Assembly (NCBI GenBank): GCA_902627565.1
Contig: CACOJM010000011.1
Coordinates: 1-38,219, forward strand
DNA from: an uncultured Pelagibacteraceae bacterium
Lineage (GTDB): Bacteria > Pseudomonadota > Alphaproteobacteria > Pelagibacterales > Pelagibacteraceae
Direction of reading: 5' to 3'
Length of the DNA stretch: 38,219 nt
This document shows, in pieces, positions 36,729-38,219 of this stretch. The notes under the pieces are model-generated. The model was not told the origin of the DNA. It worked only from the letters and a program-made list of their open reading frames with translations, and made no database searches. The translations under genes and the position numbers were made by a program. The first letter of the stretch is position 1. Each line of letters begins with the position of its first letter.

Positions 36729-38195
36729 ATGGGACAAGGTGGTTTCCAAGAAGTAGAACAAATGAATTTATTTAAAGATATGGTTTGTTATCAAGAAGAA
36801 GTAAGAGACCCTTCCAGGATGGCAGAAGTTTTGAACAGAGTAATTGAAAAAGCAATTAGAGGCTCAGCACCAGCTCAAATAAATGTTCCAAGAGACTATT
36901 GGACACAAGTAATTGATATTGATCTTCCTCCAATAGTAAGATTAGAAAGACAAGGCGGGGGCGTAGATGCAATATCAAAAGCAGCCGAACTTTTATCAAA
37001 AGCAAAATTTCCAGTTATTTTATCTGGTGCAGGAGTAGTGATTGGTGGAGCAATTGAAGAAACAAAAAAACTTGCTGAAAAATTAGATTCACCTGTTTGT
37101 TCAGGTTATCAACACAATGATAGTTTTCCTGGAAGTCATCCATTAGCGGTTGGTCCTCTAGGTTATAATGGTTCAAAAGCTGCTATGGAATTAATTTCTA
37201 AAGCTGATGTGGTTTTAGCTTTGGGAACGAGACTAAATCCTTTTTCAACCTTACCTGGTTATGGAATTGATTACTGGCCGAAAAAAGCAAGTATTATTCA
37301 GGTAGATATTAATCCTGATAGAATTGGTTTAACAAAAAAAGTAACAGTTGGAATTAGTGGTGATGCAAAATTAGTTGCACAACAAATTTTTGATAAATTA
37401 GCATCGAATGCTGGTGATACTGACAGACAAAAAAGAAAAGACTTAATTCATCAAACTAAATCTGCATGGTTACAAAAATTATCAAGTTTAGATCATGAAG
37501 ATGATGATGAGGGAACAGTTTGGAATAAAGAAGCTAGAGAAAGGGATTCTGATAGAATGTCCCCTAGACAGGCTTGGAGAGCAATTCAAGCCGGAATGCC
37601 TGAAGATGTAATTATATCTAGTGACATTGGGAATAATTGTGCAATAGGGAATGCATATCCAACTTTTGAAAAACCAAGAAAATATTTAGCCCCAGGATTG
37701 TTTGGCCCGTGTGGTTATGGTTTTCCCTCTATTCTAGGAGCAAAAATTGGTTGTCCAGATACTCCTGTAATTGGATTTGCTGGTGATGGAGCATTTGGAA
37801 TTAGTATGAATGAAATGAGTTCATGTGCAAGAGAAGAGTGGCCTGCAATTACAATGGTAATATTTAGAAATTATCAATGGGGAGCAGAAAAAAGAAATAC
37901 CACTCTTTGGTTTGATAACAATTTCGTGGGTACAGAATTAGACCCAGAATTAAGTTATGCAAAAGTTGCTGATGCCTGTGGATTAAAAGGTGTGACCGTA
38001 AGAAGTATGGAAGAAACTACAGCAGCAATTAAGCAATCTTGTGAAGATCAAAAAAAAGGTATTACAACATTTATCGAAGTTATCTTAAACCAGGAACTAG
38101 GTGAGCCTTTCAGAAGAGATGCTATGAAAAAACCTGTGAGAGTTGCTGGTATTGATAAAAAAGACATGAGACCACAAAAATCTTTAAATGGATGA
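36729..38195 (+). CDS. xsc: Sulfoacetaldehyde acetyltransferase Xsc, missing the N-terminal part
   Basis: Xsc is a ThDP enzyme that turns sulfoacetaldehyde and phosphate into acetyl phosphate and sulfite in taurine/C2-sulfonate breakdown. The 488 residues match Xsc from MGQGGFQEVEQM onwards: middle domain with PAQINVPRDYW and GPLGYNGSKAAM, then the ThDP-binding domain with GDG (352-354), N381 and RNYQWGAEKRN, and the terminal GEPFRRDAMKKPVR. About 100-110 N-terminal residues, including the Glu that activates ThDP, are missing. Homology begins slightly upstream of the ATG, at AAT AAA ACT (36717-36725), preceded by unrelated codons and a stop. As written it cannot be active. Confidence 0.9.
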   Translation: MGQGGFQEVEQMNLFKDMVCYQEEVRDPSRMAEVLNRVIEKAIRGSAPAQINVPRDYWTQVIDIDLPPIVRLERQGGGVDAISKAAELLSKAKFPVILSGAGVVIGGAIEETKKLAEKLDSPVCSGYQHNDSFPGSHPLAVGPLGYNGSKAAMELISKADVVLALGTRLNPFSTLPGYGIDYWPKKASIIQVDINPDRIGLTKKVTVGISGDAKLVAQQIFDKLASNAGDTDRQKRKDLIHQTKSAWLQKLSSLDHEDDDEGTVWNKEARERDSDRMSPRQAWRAIQAGMPEDVIISSDIGNNCAIGNAYPTFEKPRKYLAPGLFGPCGYGFPSILGAKIGCPDTPVIGFAGDGAFGISMNEMSSCAREEWPAITMVIFRNYQWGAEKRNTTLWFDNNFVGTELDPELSYAKVADACGLKGVTVRSMEETTAAIKQSCEDQKKGITTFIEVILNQELGEPFRRDAMKKPVRVAGIDKKDMRPQKSLNG

Positions 38196-38219
38196 AGTTA
38201 AAATAAGTTCAAATCGAAG
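38188..38219 (+). CDS. Start of a probable SxtJ-family gene, cut by window edge
   Basis: An ATG at 38188 overlaps the xsc stop by 8 bases, the usual coupling in this genome, and is followed by ten codons giving MDEVKISSNR before the window ends. This resembles the N-terminus of SxtJ-family small membrane proteins (VKxxSNRSFG...), which are normally encoded beside DUF5989 and carbamoyltransferase genes. Ten residues are too few to be sure. Confidence 0.4.
   Translation, partial: MDEVKISSNR

Overview
The window looks like a piece of a streamlined marine alphaproteobacterium of the SAR11 (Pelagibacterales) type. The DNA is strongly AT-rich by eye, intergenic gaps are mostly a few bases, and many genes overlap by 1, 4 or 8 bases. 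The gene orders tRNA-Leu/tig-clpP-clpX-lon-tRNA-Val-tRNA-Asp and nuoA-N are those expected for Alphaproteobacteria. Both ends cut a gene (birA on the left, a just-started gene on the right), so this is probably a whole contig. I see no insertion sequence, prophage or CRISPR array. No stretch longer than about 300 bases is without a gene; the largest non-coding stretch (14209-14567) holds two tRNAs and promoter-like sequence.

Layout. (1) 1-14208, minus strand: the complete 14-subunit respiratory complex I operon nuoA-nuoN, followed with a 4-base overlap by the start of birA. (2) 14209-20539, minus strand: tRNA-Asp, tRNA-Val, then the protein quality-control cluster lon, clpX, clpP, tig, headed by tRNA-Leu, with a good promoter upstream. 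(3) 20592-24137, mixed strands: small housekeeping and unknown genes (DUF1289 protein, two small unknown proteins, a 41-residue basic protein, a secreted histidine phosphatase, a family 5 uracil-DNA glycosylase, a YbgC-type thioesterase, a DUF3047 protein, a 47-residue secreted peptide). Several pairs overlap tail to tail, or start head to head only 2 bases apart. (4) 24127-29476, minus strand: an uptake operon dctP - hairpin - dctQ - dctM - NCS1 permease - short-chain dehydrogenase. (5) 29558-33475, plus strand: GMC oxidoreductase, TerC-family membrane protein, short-chain dehydrogenase, M23 peptidase and a 39-residue membrane peptide, mostly with overlapping ends. (6) 33504-36727, minus strand: FAD-dependent amine oxidase-like enzyme, a NodU/CmcH-type carbamoyltransferase and the tail of a DUF5989 gene. 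(7) 36729-38219, plus strand: sulfoacetaldehyde acetyltransferase (xsc) without its first ~100 residues, then the first codons of a probable sxtJ gene.

The most notable point is the junction near 36717-36730. A DUF5989 gene on the minus strand and xsc on the plus strand are both cut at the same place, inside a short shared sequence, and the gene beginning after xsc looks like SxtJ, a usual partner of DUF5989 and NodU-type carbamoyltransferases. The simplest reading is that the natural order is xsc-sxtJ-DUF5989-carbamoyltransferase-FAD oxidase on one strand, and that the last 1.5 kb is inverted here, either by a real inversion or, more likely at a contig end, by an amplification or assembly chimera. 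If the natural order holds, it would be an uncommon coupling of C2-sulfonate (taurine-type) breakdown with a carbamoyltransferase module.

Functions were assigned by reading motifs and from memory of the families; no database search was run.
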